This document shows, one piece after another, positions 62,180 through 64,000 of a DNA stretch of 64,000 bases. The notes beneath the pieces were generated by a model, which saw only the letters and a list, made by a program, of their open reading frames with translations, was not told the origin of the DNA and made no database searches. A program made the translations under genes and the position numbers. The number at the start of each line of letters is the position of its first letter. Position 1 is the stretch's first letter. The stretch spans positions 62,001 to 126,000 of the forward strand of contig NZ_BSEC01000001.1 of the NCBI RefSeq assembly GCF_027923385.1, read 5' to 3'. Source of the stretch: Methylocystis echinoides. GTDB lineage: Bacteria > Pseudomonadota > Alphaproteobacteria > Rhizobiales > Beijerinckiaceae.

Positions 62180-63480
62180 GCAGGCTGTTGAAAAACCCGT
62201 CGCACTCGGGGCGCTGATATGATTCCCTTCGCTTTAGGCGAGGGAGGCTTGTAATGCGTGGCAGGGACGAGCGGTCTGGGGCGCTTTTCAGTTATGTAGA
62301 CCTCGAGGCGCGCGTTCCGAACTCCCATCCATTGCGGGTCATCCGTGCGCTGGCGAATGACGCGCTCGCCGCTTTGGCCAGGGATTTTTCGGCGCTCTCC
62401 GCCTCGAGAGGCCGTCCTTCCATCCCGCCGGAGAAGGTGCTACGCGCGATGCTGCTGCAAGCCTTCTACCCGATCTGCTCAGAGCGACAGCTCATGCAGC
62501 GGCTCGACTTCGACCTGCTGTTTCGCTGGTTTGTGGGGCTCGGGATCGACAACTGCGTCTGGGATCATTCGGTCTTCTGGAAGAACCGCGACCGGCTGCT
62601 CGACGGCGACGTCGCCGCGAAGTTTCTTGCCGCCGTGCTGGCGCAGCCGCGCGTGAAACGGCTTCTGAGCAACGATTATTTCTCGGTTGACGGCGCGCTG
62701 ATCGAAGCCTGGGCCTCGATGAAGAGCTTCGCGCAGACGAAAGCCCGGAGAACAAGATGGACGATCCGCCTTCGGGTGCGGCGGATCGCGCAATCGCGAA
62801 GCTGATTACCATGCGACAAGCGTTCGAACGACACGCGCGCCTCGACGAGCGATCCGGACGCGCGGCTTTATCGCAAGGGCGCCGGCAAAGAGGCGAAGCT
62901 GTGTTGCATTGGCCACGCGCTGATGGAGAACCGCAACGCGCCTTTCGTTGACGCCTGCCTGACCAAAGCCGACGGCCACGCCGAACGCGTCACTGCGCCG
63001 CATATGATCGAGCCGCGCGCTGACCGGCCGAGGCGGATCACACTCCCGGCGGACAAGGGCTACGACGCCGAAGACTTCGTCAATGAGTTGCGGTCGATGC
63101 GAGTGACGCCGCATGTAGCACAGAACCTCAGCGGCCGGTCGTCGGCCATCGACAGGCGTTCAGCGCGACATGCAGGCTACGGGCTCAGCCAGCGCATCCG
63201 AAAGCGGATGGAGGAGGGCTTCGGCTGGATCAAGACGGTCGCCGGGCAGGACAAGACAAAGTTTCGAGGCTGCGACAGGGTGAGCTTCGCTTTCACCTTC
63301 GCGGTCGCCGCCTATAATCTGGTCCGGTTGCCGAGGCTGCTCGCGGCGGGCTGAGCCGCAAGGCCAGGGCGGAGCAGCGCACCCTCCGCTTCCAGGCCAA
63401 ATTCGATAGCGCCAAGACCGCCAAAAAAAATAGAGCGAGGCAAGACAAGCAAGGGCCGCGGGCTTTTTTAGCGGCCTGCT
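62180..63480 (+). mobile_element. IS element with frameshifted DDE transposase (IS5/IS1182-like)
   Basis: The left end GCAGGCTGTTGAAAAACCC and the right end, reversed AGCAGGCCGCTAAAAAAGCC, are imperfect inverted repeats about 1.3 kb apart. One transposase gene fills the inside. The right end reaches the stop codon of the acyltransferase at 63479. Confidence 0.78.
62254..63354 (+). pseudogene. DDE transposase, frameshifted
   Basis: The N-terminal part (to ~62745) reads 'GRPSIPPEKVLRAMLLQAFY', 'SERQLMQRLDFDLLFRWFVG', 'SVDGALIEAWASMKSF'. The C-terminal part (from ~62923) reads 'RITLPADKGYDAEDFVNELR', 'RKRMEEGFGWIKTVAGQDKT' and 'FTFAVAAYNLVRLPRLL'. Between them the frame is lost at least once near 62740-62900, so no full enzyme is made. 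Confidence 0.85.
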
Positions 63481-64000
63481 AGCGGCTTTCTAGATAGGCC
63501 CTGACCTTAATCGTTTGAGATTCAAACAGAAGGTAGAGTACGTAGCTTACACAGCATAGCAGAAAAAAGTGAGTCAAGTATAATCCAAAGGTGTATTCAT
63601 CGAGTTTTTGATGTTTGTTAAGAAGACCGACGCCCATCATCGCTGACATTAATGGGTTGTGCGAAAGATAAAGAGTGTAAGAAAATGAAGCCAAAAATCT
63701 CCCCACAGATTCCCAACATCGCATTGAGTTTACTTTTTGCCTTTTTCCTGCACAGACCTTCACGATCAATCCCAATCCGGCTGACAGCATCAACACGGCC
63801 ACACGCCGATCTAGGACACGAACGGCGGAAAGATCTATCTGTTGAGATACACTAGTCAACTGCATAGATATGACGCCGCTGAGCGCCAAAATCAAGCCCA
63901 GTGCGCTTACCTTTTTGGCAGACTTGACTGGCAGGAAAAAAGCCGCAAGACCGATTAACCAGCTAAATAAATAAACGAGCTCCAATTTGGAAAACACCAA
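63479..64000 (-). CDS. Acyltransferase-3 family protein, C-terminal part (5' end outside window)
   Basis: At least 173 C-terminal residues with several hydrophobic helices and the family string 'FSYTLYLSHNPLMSAMMGVG'. This is the end of an integral-membrane O-acyltransferase that modifies surface glycans. The frame runs off the right edge. Its TAG overlaps the end of the neighbouring IS, so the last residues may be IS-derived. It is AT-rich. Confidence 0.75.
   Translation of the reverse strand: MVFSKLELVYLFSWLIGLAAFFLPVKSAKKVSALGLILALSGVISMQLTSVSQQIDLSAVRVLDRRVAVLMLSAGLGLIVKVCAGKRQKVNSMRCWESVGRFLASFSYTLYLSHNPLMSAMMGVGLLNKHQKLDEYTFGLYLTHFFLLCCVSYVLYLLFESQTIKVRAYLESR

Overview
The window looks like a chromosomal piece of an alphaproteobacterium of the Hyphomicrobiales type, most plausibly a serine-cycle or ethylmalonyl-CoA-pathway methylotroph or methanotroph. 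This rests on a crotonyl-CoA carboxylase/reductase, an ethylmalonyl-CoA mutase, CcrM (GANTC methylase), an ExoR-like Sel1 protein and GC-rich core genes. The genus is inference; no rRNA or tRNA gene was seen.

Positions 1-21,000 are ordered core chromosome: carbonic anhydrase end, ccr, an HPF/cold-shock fusion, ecm, an OFA-type MFS transporter, uppP, ccrM-rnhB-radical SAM, a family I CoA-transferase, queD-queE, a cytochrome c, exoR, an MBL hydrolase divergent from a TauE/SafE permease, and xthA. Palindromic intergenic repeats are scattered only through this part. Positions 21,000-26,500 are accessory: a decayed vapBC, an intact vapBC with a palindromic operator candidate, a two-gene 'HGG/NALKHG' module and an XRE regulator.

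Positions 26,800-46,600 hold the most interesting system: two exosortase E/CPBP-protease fusions (XrtE type), two C-terminally sorted substrates of the VPEID-CTERM type, two SurA/EpsD-like foldases with an unusual C-terminal membrane domain, and an ICMT-family methyltransferase beside the first exosortase. Exosortase plus Rce1-like protease plus ICMT-like methyltransferase resembles the eukaryotic CAAX end-processing set. The locus has been hit by mobile elements whose target duplications can be read. An IS66 element (8-bp duplication) sits inside the C-terminal sorting helix of one substrate, and removing it on paper restores a complete sorting signal. An IS5-type element (3-bp TCA duplication) splits a glycosyltransferase, and removing it restores that frame. 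A second IS66 (8-bp duplication) replaced the last codons of a three-gene operon.

Positions 47,000-64,000 are an AT-richer surface-polysaccharide region: methyltransferases (two FkbM type), two family 2 glycosyltransferases, a NodU-type carbamoyltransferase and two acyltransferase-3 proteins, broken up by intact and decayed IS elements (IS5, IS3, IS110), a serine-recombinase remnant and a 57-bp inverted repeat pair enclosing an acyltransferase/methyltransferase cassette. The exosortase substrates, foldases and sugar genes together suggest secretion and anchoring of surface proteins coupled to exopolysaccharide production, as in other exosortase systems.
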